Below are positions 8,586 through 17,937 of a stretch of DNA of 64,000 bases, in pieces. The notes under the pieces were generated by a model, which worked only from the letters and a program-made list of their open reading frames with translations, made no database searches and had not been told where the DNA came from. Position 1 is the stretch's first letter; each line of letters starts with the position of its first letter. This stretch comes from Lewinellaceae bacterium (GTDB lineage: Bacteria > Bacteroidota > Bacteroidia > Chitinophagales > Saprospiraceae), in assembly GCA_020636045.1 (NCBI GenBank), contig JACJYP010000010.1, forward strand, positions 1 through 64,000, given 5' to 3'. A program made the position numbers and the translations under genes.

Positions 8586-10850
8586 TCACCGCTGGATATA
8601 TAGCAGCCTTACACCCCCCTGTCCCGCGCTCAGAAAATAGACGCCGTCGGCAAGGCTCCCGACATCCAGTACGCTTTGCCTCGCATTGCCAAAATCTTCG
8701 GCATACACCTGCCTGCCCTGCATATCGGATATACGCAGCACGCCTATCGGGGCTTCGGCAGTAATGCGTATCATTTCATTGGCTGGGTTGGGATGAATGT
8801 CGAACGTAGCATCCGGCCCCGGCTCCTGCGCGCTGGATGTAAGCGAATTGGGGGCGTTAAAAGTGCGGGGCATAAAAGTAAAATCGCCGGTGCCGTTCGG
8901 ATAGCGGCCGTAGGTCGTATCGGTTTTCTGCTGCCCGTAACTCAGGCTGTCGAGCACCGTACCGGCGCCGTTGGAAAGCATGAGAAATTCACCACCAGCA
9001 TTCAGCCTGAAATTGGCGTGATACGCCCCCTGCGACTGATCCTCGTCGAGCCAGACGATCAGAAATCCCTTTGCCGGGATCGATACGCCGGTCGGGAACG
9101 ACCATTTGTCCGGGTTATTCGGGTTGTCGCTGAGGTATATGCCCGTGAGACTGATCGGCGCATTGCTGTTGTTGTACAACTCGAGCCAGTCGTCGTATTG
9201 CCCGGCCTCGTCCTTTTCCCCGGCGACATTGTCCGCCAGGAATTCGTTGATCACGAGATCGCCGATATTGGGCAGCGGCGGCAAGGTAGGCGTCTGATAG
9301 AATTCGTGTTCGGCGCGTTCCGGGGAAAACATGCCCGCCCCTGCATTTTCAGCGTAAACGTAGTACTGTCCTTTGATGTCGCCCACGGGGAAAGAAGCGC
9401 CGTAAACGCCGTCGCCCGCCGCGCCGTCCTGATGCTGGCCGTCGTCGAACATGGATATTTTTTTGAACACATCAGATGAATCGTAGCGCCAGCCGAGCGT
9501 CACGGCCGACGCATTTTGCACCTGCGCATTCACCCAGACGGCGCCGGTGGTGGTCGCGCTGACATTCGAGATCGACGGAGGTGTGGGGGTCAGCAGGGGA
9601 TGGGTCGTGAGATAGTTGTAGCGATCATCCATGAGGTTGCTCAGTCCCGGCACGTCGCCGAAAGCGAAAAAACTGAATATGATCTGGTCCACGTTGTTGT
9701 GGAAGTCGTCGTATGTGTAAAACTTGTTCTGATCGGTCAGCACATCGGCGTCGATGAGCCCCTGCAACTGGATGGCGCGATCGCGATAGGCGTCGGTAGC
9801 GATGTTTTCCTGCAACATGGTGCGCATATGCGCCAGGTACATCCTTTTATAGGTCGGATTGGCCAGCAGGTTTTTGATCAGCGGCCGAAAGAAGTTATCC
9901 GATTGCGCCAAAGGGTCCAGCACCTTCAGTTCGGGTATAGAGAGCAGATCGCTGCCGTCGAGGTTCGGAAAGGCTGCGAAACTCATATTCAGATCCCAGA
10001 TAATGGGCAGCCAGCGGTCATTTTTGTCCCAGTACAGGTAGTAGTTCTGCGCGTACACGCCCGTATAGGAATCGAGGTTGACGAAAACGTTGTTGAACGC
10101 CAGCATCCACAGGGCGCGGTCTACGTCAAGGATCTTATGGATGTTGGCCGGGTGGTTTGTGATGCTGTCCATCAGGGCGAGCAGCTCGTACCAGCCGTAA
10201 TCCGAACGCAATTCGTACTTGTCGTAATAGAAGGCGCTGTCGGCGCTGCTGTATACCAGGTCGGAGCGGTTGATCCCCGAACCGGGGCCCTGCAGATCGG
10301 CGGGGTTGCATTTGAAAAAGGGGTTGTCGCCGTCGGTGTGAAGGTTGTTGCGCAGAAAGCGTTTGTTGATGCTTTCCGTGTTGATGTATACACCCCAGTA
10401 CACGCCGTTCATCCATATTCTGGCAAAATTAGCGCGGGGCTCGTCCATATACTGATGCAATATTTCGTAGGAAATGATCTCGCGCACGAACGTCGGATCG
10501 GCGAAAGCATTGGTCAGTTTTACGTCGTCGATGCCGTGGTAGTTCTGGTCTTTGCGCACCAGATCGAGTTCCAGGCTAAGCGGGTTTTTGAGAAAATCTT
10601 TGTCGTAGGAACTGTTTCCCTTATACTTGACACCCACGCTGTCGAACACCTCGCCGTTGATCTCGACGGAAGGCACCAGCAGAAAAGCCTGCTCGTCGAC
10701 ATTTTTCAGCGAGTCGAGCGCCGCATCCCAGTTTTGCTGGTAAAAAGTGATCTTTATGTCCTGGATGGTATTGACATCGTAAAAATCCTGGGCCCGGGCC
10801 GCGGTCGCTGCTGCGAAGGCCAGGGAAATGATTAAAATTCGATTCGTCAT
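8586..10850 (-). CDS. Secreted CotH kinase-family protein with lamin-tail and T9SS sorting domains
   Basis: About 754 residues. The start is placed at the ATG giving MTNRILIISLAFAAATAARAQ, a signal peptide; the frame upstream of it is not protein-like. The CotH domain covers about residues 20-430 (GVKYKGNSSYDKDFLKNPLSL; DDVKLTNAFADPTFVRE; NGVYWGVYINTESINKRFL; LPIIWDLNMSF). CotH proteins are atypical protein kinases first known from Bacillus spore coats. A lamin-tail domain follows (LVINEFLADNVAGEKDEAGQYDD ... DWLELYNNSNAPISLTGIYLSDN, about 545-660), and the protein ends in a T9SS type A-like domain (FDIHPNPANEMIRI ... LADGVYFLS). It is expected at the cell surface and is the first gene of the CotH-HlyD-VTC-DUF4956 run. 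Confidence 0.9.
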   Translation of the reverse strand: MTNRILIISLAFAAATAARAQDFYDVNTIQDIKITFYQQNWDAALDSLKNVDEQAFLLVPSVEINGEVFDSVGVKYKGNSSYDKDFLKNPLSLELDLVRKDQNYHGIDDVKLTNAFADPTFVREIISYEILHQYMDEPRANFARIWMNGVYWGVYINTESINKRFLRNNLHTDGDNPFFKCNPADLQGPGSGINRSDLVYSSADSAFYYDKYELRSDYGWYELLALMDSITNHPANIHKILDVDRALWMLAFNNVFVNLDSYTGVYAQNYYLYWDKNDRWLPIIWDLNMSFAAFPNLDGSDLLSIPELKVLDPLAQSDNFFRPLIKNLLANPTYKRMYLAHMRTMLQENIATDAYRDRAIQLQGLIDADVLTDQNKFYTYDDFHNNVDQIIFSFFAFGDVPGLSNLMDDRYNYLTTHPLLTPTPPSISNVSATTTGAVWVNAQVQNASAVTLGWRYDSSDVFKKISMFDDGQHQDGAAGDGVYGASFPVGDIKGQYYVYAENAGAGMFSPERAEHEFYQTPTLPPLPNIGDLVINEFLADNVAGEKDEAGQYDDWLELYNNSNAPISLTGIYLSDNPNNPDKWSFPTGVSIPAKGFLIVWLDEDQSQGAYHANFRLNAGGEFLMLSNGAGTVLDSLSYGQQKTDTTYGRYPNGTGDFTFMPRTFNAPNSLTSSAQEPGPDATFDIHPNPANEMIRITAEAPIGVLRISDMQGRQVYAEDFGNARQSVLDVGSLADGVYFLSAGQGGVRLLYIQR

Positions 10851-10900
10851 AAGTGAAAAAACGTTGAGATCGCCGGAGCATGCCCCGATCGGTTTTGCAA

Positions 10901-10908
10901 CAAAAATA
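10901..10908 (-). promoter_or_regulatory. Candidate -7 box of the CotH gene
   Basis: On the minus strand this reads TATTTTTG, a full match to the Bacteroidota TAnnTTTG box, 50 bp before the CotH start. No convincing -33 element is seen. Confidence 0.4.
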
Positions 10909-11050
10909 CGGGATTTCCGGACCCTTCGCCGGCAGGGGTTTACAATAACTTTACGCTGCGAACCTACCACTTTACGGAGCAGTGTGAAAAACTTTATCGC
11001 GCATTCGCTAAAATTTGCCCGGAAATCTTGGAAAGCGCTTTATTTGCCGC

Positions 11051-11500
11051 ATGCTCTCTGTTTATTCCGACACCTACTATATGAAACAGGCGCTCGCCGA
11101 GGCCCAAAAAGCCTACGAAGCCGACGAGGTGCCGGTGGGCGCCGTGATCGTGTGCGACAACCGCATCATCGCCCGCGCACACAACCAGACGGAGCAACTG
11201 ACGGACGTGACGGCGCATGCCGAGATACTGGCCCTGACTGCTGCGTCGGGGCATCTGGGCAGTAAATACCTTCAGACGTGCTCCATTTTCGTGACGCTGG
11301 AGCCCTGCGTGATGTGTGCGGGCGCGCTCGCCTGGTCGCAGATCGGGCGGGTCGTCTACGGCGCCACCGACGAAAAGCGCGGATTCATGCTGTTCGGCGG
11401 CAAAACGCTGCTGCACCCCAAAACCCGCCTGGAAATGGGCATTATGGAACAGGAGTGCAGCACCCTGCTGCAAACTTTTTTCCGGAAAAAGCGGGTGTAA
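11051..11500 (+). CDS. tadA: tRNA-specific adenosine deaminase (nucleoside deaminase family)
   Basis: A 149-residue zinc deaminase that fits TadA, which converts adenosine 34 of tRNA-Arg to inosine. The start chosen is the ATG giving MLSVYSDTYYMKQAL; 12 codons of upstream open frame are not conserved-looking. The zinc site is H56-A-E58 (E58 as the proton shuttle) with C86 and C89 in LEPCVMCAGAL. Other family features are EVPVGAVIV, ARAHNQ and the C-terminal FGGKTLLHP. Length is normal for TadA. Guanine deaminases share the fold, but the VPVGAVIV and HNQ stretches favour TadA. Confidence 0.93.
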   Translation: MLSVYSDTYYMKQALAEAQKAYEADEVPVGAVIVCDNRIIARAHNQTEQLTDVTAHAEILALTAASGHLGSKYLQTCSIFVTLEPCVMCAGALAWSQIGRVVYGATDEKRGFMLFGGKTLLHPKTRLEMGIMEQECSTLLQTFFRKKRV

Positions 11501-11532
11501 GGCAGGGTCGGTTTGGCATCTTTAAAACCAAG

Positions 11533-11582
11533 CTGGCAGTAGCAGTAGGCAGTGGCAGGGTCCATATTAGTACGAATTGCGG
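11533..11582. repeat. REP-like GGCAGTAGCAGTAGGCAGTGGCAG repeat, half copy
   Basis: It contains GGCAGTAGCAGTAGGCAG followed by TGGCAG, then TACGAATTGC. It matches the left arm and spacer of two other copies at 34670-34730 and 50091-50150 but has lost the right inverted arm (it reads GCGGCGCC instead of ACTGCCACTGCC). The rest of the tadA-btaA gap (11501-11762) holds only a -7 box. Confidence 0.6.
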
Positions 11583-11725
11583 CGCCATATTCACATTGCC
11601 CGGTACCTCATTTATGTTAAAGTCCTGCGCACATATCTTTCCGATGTCCGGAATTCCGATCTTTATTTGACACGACTTAACCATTTTCTAATCCAGACTT
11701 AGGCACGACTTTATTTCAACTCCTC

Positions 11726-11733
11726 TACATTTG
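11726..11733 (+). promoter_or_regulatory. Candidate -7 box of btaAB
   Basis: TACATTTG is a full match to TAnnTTTG and lies 29 bp before the btaA ATG. The same octamer precedes the AI-2E family gene at 53666. Confidence 0.5.
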
Positions 11734-11762
11734 CAGCCGAACTACTGCCGACCACACCGGAA

Positions 11763-12920
11763 ATGGGCATATCGATCAATATCAACGAAAAGGTTTTTAA
11801 ACAAATACACGGCAACAGCCTGGTATACAACGCCTGCTGGGAAGACCCGCGCTGCGACCGCAACTTGTTGAGCATCAACGATAAAAGCCGCATCGTGATG
11901 CTGACCAGCGCCGGCTGCAACGCCCTGGACTACCTGCTCGACGACCCGGCCGAAGTCCATTGTGTCGACATCAATCCCCGCCAGAACGCGCTGCTACATT
12001 TGAAGACCTCGTTGCTGGAAGCGGGAGACCATTCGGACCTGTTCGATTTCTTCGGCAAAGGTGTGTCGCAACAGGCTGCCGATATTTTCCAGGAGCGACT
12101 GCGCATGAATATGCCTGAGGAATACTCCGTCCTTTACTGGGAGCGCAACATGGGCTTTTTCAACGGGAAAGGGCTGCGCAAATCCTTTTACTGGCACGGC
12201 AGCAGCGGCACGGTCGCCTGGATCATCCGGCAGTGGATCATGAGCAGGCCCGAAGCCGCGCGGCTGACCTATAAACTTTTCGAATCCAAAACCATAGCGG
12301 AACAGGAACACTGGTACGACCGGCTCGAACCGCTCTTCCTCAACCGCTTTGTGCAGTGGCTGGTGCGGCAACACCTGATCCAGAGCATGCTGGGCGTACC
12401 CAAAAGCCAGCAATACCTCGCCGCTACGCTTTTCCCCGACGGCCTGGCCGGGTACATCCGCCAGTGCCTGCGGCACGTGTTCACCAGACTGCCGCTGACC
12501 GACAACTATTTCTGGAAACTGTACTTTTTCGGGCATTATACGCCTGAATGTTGCCCTAATTATCTGAAACCGGAACACTTCGGCGTGTTGCGCGAACGCT
12601 GCCGGCGTATCGATACCTACACGGGCACCCTCATCGATTTTCTGCGGAATAACCCGGGCTCCTACACGCATTTCATTCTGCTCGACCACCAGGACTGGCT
12701 CGCGGCGCGACGCCGCCCGGCACTGGACGAAGAGTGGAAACTGATCCTCGAAAATGCCGCGCCGGGCGCCCGCGTATTGTTCCGCACGGCAGCATTCCAC
12801 CCCGACTTTTTGCCCGGTTTCGTGCAGCAAAACGTCCGCTTCGACTCCGCAGCTGCAGCGCGCTCCCAGGCCAGCGACCGCGTCGGCACCTATGCCGGCA
12901 CCTGGGTTGGCGAAATCTGA
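11763..12920 (+). CDS. btaA: BtaA-like S-adenosylmethionine:diacylglycerol 3-amino-3-carboxypropyltransferase
   Basis: A 385-residue DUF3419 protein, the family of Rhodobacter BtaA. That enzyme moves the 3-amino-3-carboxypropyl group of SAM onto diacylglycerol, giving diacylglycerylhomoserine, the first step to the betaine lipid DGTS. Visible features are the N-terminal NSLVYNACWEDPRCDRNLL, the SAM-binding stretch IVMLTSAGCNALDYLL ... VHCVDINPRQNALL at about residues 40-80, and FILLDHQDWLA (about 300). The next gene, 49 bp downstream, is a small SAM methyltransferase in the BtaB position, which strongly supports the call. The likely promoter is the -7 box at 11726. Confidence 0.88.
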   Translation: MGISININEKVFKQIHGNSLVYNACWEDPRCDRNLLSINDKSRIVMLTSAGCNALDYLLDDPAEVHCVDINPRQNALLHLKTSLLEAGDHSDLFDFFGKGVSQQAADIFQERLRMNMPEEYSVLYWERNMGFFNGKGLRKSFYWHGSSGTVAWIIRQWIMSRPEAARLTYKLFESKTIAEQEHWYDRLEPLFLNRFVQWLVRQHLIQSMLGVPKSQQYLAATLFPDGLAGYIRQCLRHVFTRLPLTDNYFWKLYFFGHYTPECCPNYLKPEHFGVLRERCRRIDTYTGTLIDFLRNNPGSYTHFILLDHQDWLAARRRPALDEEWKLILENAAPGARVLFRTAAFHPDFLPGFVQQNVRFDSAAAARSQASDRVGTYAGTWVGEI

Positions 12921-12969
12921 GAAACCGTCTGAAAACCCCTATGTGTCATTCAACCTTACATTCCGAACG

Positions 12970-13593
12970 ATGAGCGAACATCAGGCGGAATCGATGCGCC
13001 ATTATTACCGCATCCACGCCGGCATATACGACGCGACGCGCTGGACCTTTTTGTTCGGGAGAAAGGCGATCCTGAAAAAACTGCCGTATGAGCGCGAAGT
13101 GCAGCAAACCCTGCTGGAAGTCGGCTGCGGCACCGGACATAACCTCTCCTTTCTGGCGCGGCGATATCCGAATTTTCAACTCATCGGCATGGATGTGTCA
13201 GCCGATATGCTTGCCCAGGCCGCCAAACGGCTGACGCGCTACTCCAGACGCACACGCCTGCTTGAAAAAGCATATGGAACACAGCCTTGTGCGCTGGCAC
13301 CCGATGCGATCCTTTTTTCCTATGCCCTGACAATGTTCAACCCCGGCTGGGAAGCTGCCATCGAATGCGCCTGGAATGATCTGCCGCCCGGCGGCCGTAT
13401 CGCCGTCGTCGATTTCCACGACAGTCCCAGCCGCCTTTTTCGCTGGTGGATGAGCAAAAACCACGTCCGCATGGAAGGTCACCTGCTGCCGGCATTGCAA
13501 TCGCGGTTCCGGACCGAATTCCTCGGCATTCGCCCGGCATGGCTGGGTTTGTGGCGCTACATTATGTTTATCGGCGTCAAAGAGGGCAATTAG
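12970..13593 (+). CDS. btaB: BtaB-like SAM-dependent N-methyltransferase
   Basis: A 207-residue class I methyltransferase starting MSEHQAESMRHYYRIHAGIYD; the open frame upstream overlaps btaA and is not used. Motif I is LLEVGCGTGHNLSFLA at about residue 50, the acidic end of strand 2 is LIGMDVSADMLAQA, and motif IV-like SYALTMFNPGWEAAI is present. YYRIHAGIYDATRWTFLFGR resembles the N-terminus of BtaB/PmtA-type lipid methyltransferases. Its position directly after btaA predicts three N-methylations of diacylglycerylhomoserine to DGTS. Without btaA beside it the specificity could not be told from sequence. Confidence 0.85.
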   Translation: MSEHQAESMRHYYRIHAGIYDATRWTFLFGRKAILKKLPYEREVQQTLLEVGCGTGHNLSFLARRYPNFQLIGMDVSADMLAQAAKRLTRYSRRTRLLEKAYGTQPCALAPDAILFSYALTMFNPGWEAAIECAWNDLPPGGRIAVVDFHDSPSRLFRWWMSKNHVRMEGHLLPALQSRFRTEFLGIRPAWLGLWRYIMFIGVKEGN

Positions 13594-13686
13594 CGGCGTG
13601 TATTTGAAGCGCATTTTTCCGGGATTTGAATGCCTGTCGTTCCCCCGGGATAAATGGTACCTTTACCCGTCATTCGGTAAACGGTC

Positions 13687-16600
13687 ATGCGCATTTTTTC
13701 CAGAAATCGCCTTTTTCGGAGCCCCCAGCGATGGTTATCAGAGGCATGGATAGCGCCGGCGGCGGCAGTTTTAGCCCTGCTGGCATCTGTCGCGCACGGG
13801 CTGGCCCAGCAACCGGTGTACCGTTTCGAACAACTGCCCTCCGAGATCGGCCTGACGCACGGTTCGATCAACTGCATCGAGCAGGACAGCCGCGGCATCC
13901 TCTGGATGGGCACCTGGTCGGGGCTGGTGAGTTACGACGGGTATAAAGTGCGCATTTTCCAGCAGGAATCGGGCAATTCGAACGGGCTTCAGAGCGACCA
14001 GGTGACGACGCTGCTTGAAGACAACAAGGGCCGCATCTGGGTCGGCACCATCAACGCCGGTTTCCACCTGTTTGACCGCGAAAAAGAACAATTCATCAAT
14101 TATCGCTCAAAAGCGGACGACGACAACTCGCTGTCCGACAATGATGTATGGAGTCTTTTTGCCGACAGCAAAGGTTATATCTGGATCGGCACCAAAAAAG
14201 TCCTGAACCGCTACGACCCCGAAACCGGGCGCTTTCTGCGCATCACGATCCCCGCCAAAAGAACGGAACGCACCCCCACGGACTACATTTACTCCATCTG
14301 CGAAACCCGCGACGGCTCTATCTGGGCGGCCACAGCGCGCGGGCTGGTCAGGCTCATCTTCCGCGGAGAAACGGCTTACGAACTCCGCCACTACGACCTC
14401 GACCCGGCCGCCAGAGATGCTGCGCTCGACAACTTCACATACCGGGTGCGGCCGGCGCTGAACGAGGCGCAAACGCTCTGGATCGGCACCAAAGCGGGCC
14501 TGAAGAAGGTAAATTTCAGCGCAAGCGACCCCGATCAGATGCACATCGCTGCCACGTTCCGCGCCGAAACGGGCGGCACACCCGGCCTGAGCAACAATAT
14601 CGTTCCCGATTTTCTGGAACTGCCAGACGGCAATTTGTGGATCGCCACTTTCCACGGCCTCGACCTGCTGGATACGAGAAACAACCAGTTCTCCCATTTC
14701 TTCGCGCAGCGCGGCGAGCCGTTTTGCCTGAGCAACAACCTGATCCGCGCGCTGTTCCAGGATCGCAGCGGCATCCTCTGGATCGGCACGGACGGCGGGG
14801 TCAACAAACTGAACCTGCGGCACAAACCTTTCCGCATCATCCGTTTCGACCAGCCGGGCGTCGTGACCAACAGCATCGCTACCGACATCTGCAACGGAGG
14901 TCAGCCCGGCAATCTCTGGGTAAGCGTAAACGGGGGCCTGAACTCGGTATCGGGCAGTCAGGTGCGGCACTACACGCTGGTGCCCGAACGACTGCGCGAT
15001 TTTGCGAATTTCATCACGGCCGTGTGGCGCGATGCCGAGGGCTGGCTTTGGGTGGCCACGCAGGGCGCAGGCGTATTGCGGGTGCGCGAAACGGACGTGC
15101 CGGCAGGCGGCGGGCGGCTCTCGAATCTGGAGCAATTTTGCAAGAACAGCCCCACACCGCGCATCAACGACGATTACGTGATGAGCCTGTTCGATTCGGG
15201 CAGCCGGCGCTTATGGATGGGCCTTTGGGACGGCGGCATCGAGTTGTACGACCGCAACACCGGGCAGATCACGCATTTACAGGCAGCCGGACAATACAAC
15301 CTGACCGCATTTCCCAATGTCGCCTTGCTGGAAAAAACAGAGCAGGGGCGTCCGGTGCTATTCATCGGCACCCGCGGCAACGGTTTGTTGAAATGCACGT
15401 TTGATCCGGCCAGCCAGTCGCTCCAGGTAGCGCAGCACTACCGGTTTTCGGCCGGCCGGAAAGGCAGCCTGAGCAACGACAAGGTAAATGCGCTGTTCAC
15501 CGACAGCCGGCAGCGGCTTTGGGTGTGCACCTCCGGCGGCCTGAACCTGCTTGAAGCCGACGGGCAATCTTTCCGGATATTCACGCAGGCCCACGGGCTG
15601 CCGAGCAACATCATTCAATCGATACTCGAGGATGGCGAGGGGAAATTGTGGGTAAGCACCCAAAACGGAATTGCGAGCCTGCAATTACTGGACGAGGACG
15701 TCAGGATACAGGCATACGATGTGTTCGACGGCTTGCAGGACAATTTTTTCTCCAATCACTGCGCTGCGCGCCTGCCCTCGGGGCAATTGTGCTTCGGCGG
15801 CGCCAACGGGATCAGCCTGTTCAACCCTTCCAACATCAGGCCCGACAGCATCCCTCCGCTCACGCGCATCTCCGACTTTTTGCTGTTCAACCGCTCGGTA
15901 CCGATCGGGCCCTGGGAAAACGGCCGGGTGATTCTGGAAAAAAGCATATCGGAAACGAAAGAGATCACCCTGGACTACCTGCAAAATGTACTGTCCTTCG
16001 AGTTCGTGGGGCTGCATTTCGCGGAGCCCAAAAAGAACCTTTTTGCATACAAACTCGAGGGCTTCGACGAAAAATGGGTGTACACGGACGCCGAGAAGCG
16101 CTTTGCCCACTATACCAACCTCCCCTACCGCGACTTTACTTTTTGGGTAAAATCTGCGAATGGCGACGGTGTGTGGAGCGCGCCCGTCTCCCTGCGCATC
16201 CGGATGCTGCCGCCGTTCTGGCTGAGCAAATGGGCCTATTTGCTGTATGCCCTGCTGGCAGCAGGGTTGCTGTATGCAGGCTGGAAAATAACGCACATGC
16301 GGGCGGAATTCAGGGCCAAACTCGCGCTGGAGCGCATGGAGCGGGAAAAATCGGAAGAGTTGAACCAGATGAAGATCCAGTTCTTCACAAATATCAGCCA
16401 CGAATTGCGCACCCCGCTCACCCTCATCATCAGTCCGCTCGAACAGGTGCTGCGCGAAAAAGCCACCGATCGGCCCCTGGTAGCCCTGCTCACGCGCATG
16501 TACCAGAACGCCGGGCGGTTGCTCACGATGATCAATCAGTTGCTGGATTTCCGGAAAAGCGAAGCGGGCTTGCTGCGCATCCGCGCGGAACGCACCGACC

Positions 16601-17937
16601 TCTGCCACTTTATCGGCGAGATCATGCTTTCTTTTAAAACCCTGGCCGACCAGCACGACATTCAGTTGACTTGCGATACCCGCCGCCAGGGCCTGGAACT
16701 CTGGCTCGACCGCGACCAGATGGAAAAAGTGTTTTTCAACCTGCTTTCCAACGCCATCAAGTTCACCCCCGACGGAGGCGCCGTCCAAATTTCGATCGAC
16801 ACGGATGAATCCGGCGAAACCGCCCATGTGCGTGTTGCCGACAGCGGTCCCGGTATCCCCCGGGAACATCTGGAGCGCATTTTCGACCCTTTCCACCAGG
16901 GCGAACACCAACCCCGACAGGGAGTATTCGGAGGAACGGGCATCGGGCTGTCGCTGGTAAAAAGTATCGTGGAACAACACGGTGGCAGCATCCGCGCCGA
17001 AAGCCATGCAGGACAAGGCGCCGTTTTTGCCATTTCCCTGCCGCTCGGCAATGCCCATCTGAAACCCGAAGAAATGGTCACGTACGGCGCCGGAACGGTA
17101 TCCGCCGAGCGGTTCGTTTTGCCTGCAGGCGGAGAAAACACTGCCGGTGAGGCGGTTGTGGATGCAGCGCCTGCTACAGACGGCAAACGCCGCCACCTGC
17201 TGATCGTGGAAGACAACGCCGATATCAGGGCTTACCTGAAAGAGAACCTGCAGGCGACTTACGACATTACGGAGGCCGCCGACGGGCAGGATGCGCTTGA
17301 AAAGATCGGTAACCTCTCGCCCGATCTGGTGCTGAGCGACGTGGCCATGCCGCGCATGGACGGCATCGAACTTTGCCGCCGCCTCAAAAGCGACCTGCCG
17401 ACCAGCCATATTCCTGTGGTCTTGCTTACGGCGCGCACCTCGCTGGTGTACAAGATAGACGGGCTCGAGACCGGCGCGGACGACTACATCACCAAGCCGT
17501 TCAGCATGCAGTTGCTCGCCATTCGCATCCGGAACCTGATCCAGATACGCGAAAACCTGCGCCTGAAATTCGGAAAATCGTTCGACCTGTCCCCTTCAGC
17601 CGTGACCGTCAATTCGCTGGACGAAGATTTCCTGCAGCGCGTGCTCGATGCCGTGGAACAGCACATGGACGAGAGCGAATTCTCCATCGACGACCTGGCG
17701 CGCAGCCTCGCCATGAGCCGGATACAACTGTACCGGAAACTGAAGGCGCTGACGGGGGAAACGCCCAACAGCCTTCTGCGCAACATTCGCCTGAAACGGG
17801 CTGCACAATTGCTCGCCACCCACCAGTTCAACGTATCAGAAGTCGCCTATAAAGTAGGGTTTACTGACCTGAAATACTTCCGCGAGCGGTTCCGCGAGCA
17901 GTTCGGGGTGAATCCGGGCGAGTATGAGGGTAACTAA
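13687..17937 (+). CDS. Hybrid two-component system sensor/AraC regulator (HTCS)
   Basis: A 1416-residue one-protein two-component system of the Bacteroidota PUL type. The signal peptide/N-anchor covers residues 1-41. Two seven-bladed reg_prop beta-propellers follow (repeated GRIWVGT, GILWIGTDGGVNKL, RLWMGLWDGGI), then a Y_Y_Y domain (about 760-840). A transmembrane helix lies at 847-868. The kinase core has H905 in FFTNISHELRTPL and N-box NLLSNAIKFTP; G-boxes DSGPGIP and GGTGIGLSLV follow. The receiver has D1218 in LSDVAMPRMDG and K in ITKPFS. The last 110 residues are an AraC HTH (LAMSRIQLYRKLKALTGE). HTCS proteins sense oligosaccharides in the periplasm and activate adjacent sus genes. It overlaps the GH5-like gene tail-to-tail by 4 bp. 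Confidence 0.96.
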   Translation: MRIFSRNRLFRSPQRWLSEAWIAPAAAVLALLASVAHGLAQQPVYRFEQLPSEIGLTHGSINCIEQDSRGILWMGTWSGLVSYDGYKVRIFQQESGNSNGLQSDQVTTLLEDNKGRIWVGTINAGFHLFDREKEQFINYRSKADDDNSLSDNDVWSLFADSKGYIWIGTKKVLNRYDPETGRFLRITIPAKRTERTPTDYIYSICETRDGSIWAATARGLVRLIFRGETAYELRHYDLDPAARDAALDNFTYRVRPALNEAQTLWIGTKAGLKKVNFSASDPDQMHIAATFRAETGGTPGLSNNIVPDFLELPDGNLWIATFHGLDLLDTRNNQFSHFFAQRGEPFCLSNNLIRALFQDRSGILWIGTDGGVNKLNLRHKPFRIIRFDQPGVVTNSIATDICNGGQPGNLWVSVNGGLNSVSGSQVRHYTLVPERLRDFANFITAVWRDAEGWLWVATQGAGVLRVRETDVPAGGGRLSNLEQFCKNSPTPRINDDYVMSLFDSGSRRLWMGLWDGGIELYDRNTGQITHLQAAGQYNLTAFPNVALLEKTEQGRPVLFIGTRGNGLLKCTFDPASQSLQVAQHYRFSAGRKGSLSNDKVNALFTDSRQRLWVCTSGGLNLLEADGQSFRIFTQAHGLPSNIIQSILEDGEGKLWVSTQNGIASLQLLDEDVRIQAYDVFDGLQDNFFSNHCAARLPSGQLCFGGANGISLFNPSNIRPDSIPPLTRISDFLLFNRSVPIGPWENGRVILEKSISETKEITLDYLQNVLSFEFVGLHFAEPKKNLFAYKLEGFDEKWVYTDAEKRFAHYTNLPYRDFTFWVKSANGDGVWSAPVSLRIRMLPPFWLSKWAYLLYALLAAGLLYAGWKITHMRAEFRAKLALERMEREKSEELNQMKIQFFTNISHELRTPLTLIISPLEQVLREKATDRPLVALLTRMYQNAGRLLTMINQLLDFRKSEAGLLRIRAERTDLCHFIGEIMLSFKTLADQHDIQLTCDTRRQGLELWLDRDQMEKVFFNLLSNAIKFTPDGGAVQISIDTDESGETAHVRVADSGPGIPREHLERIFDPFHQGEHQPRQGVFGGTGIGLSLVKSIVEQHGGSIRAESHAGQGAVFAISLPLGNAHLKPEEMVTYGAGTVSAERFVLPAGGENTAGEAVVDAAPATDGKRRHLLIVEDNADIRAYLKENLQATYDITEAADGQDALEKIGNLSPDLVLSDVAMPRMDGIELCRRLKSDLPTSHIPVVLLTARTSLVYKIDGLETGADDYITKPFSMQLLAIRIRNLIQIRENLRLKFGKSFDLSPSAVTVNSLDEDFLQRVLDAVEQHMDESEFSIDDLARSLAMSRIQLYRKLKALTGETPNSLLRNIRLKRAAQLLATHQFNVSEVAYKVGFTDLKYFRERFREQFGVNPGEYEGN

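Noticed and set aside
9516..10835. Open plus-strand frame of 439 codons antisense to the CotH gene
   Set aside because: CotH, lamin-tail and T9SS motifs lie on the other strand; this frame has no motif.
15685..17409. Open minus-strand frame of 574 codons inside the HTCS gene
   Set aside because: Antisense to the kinase and receiver domains, which show full motifs on the plus strand.
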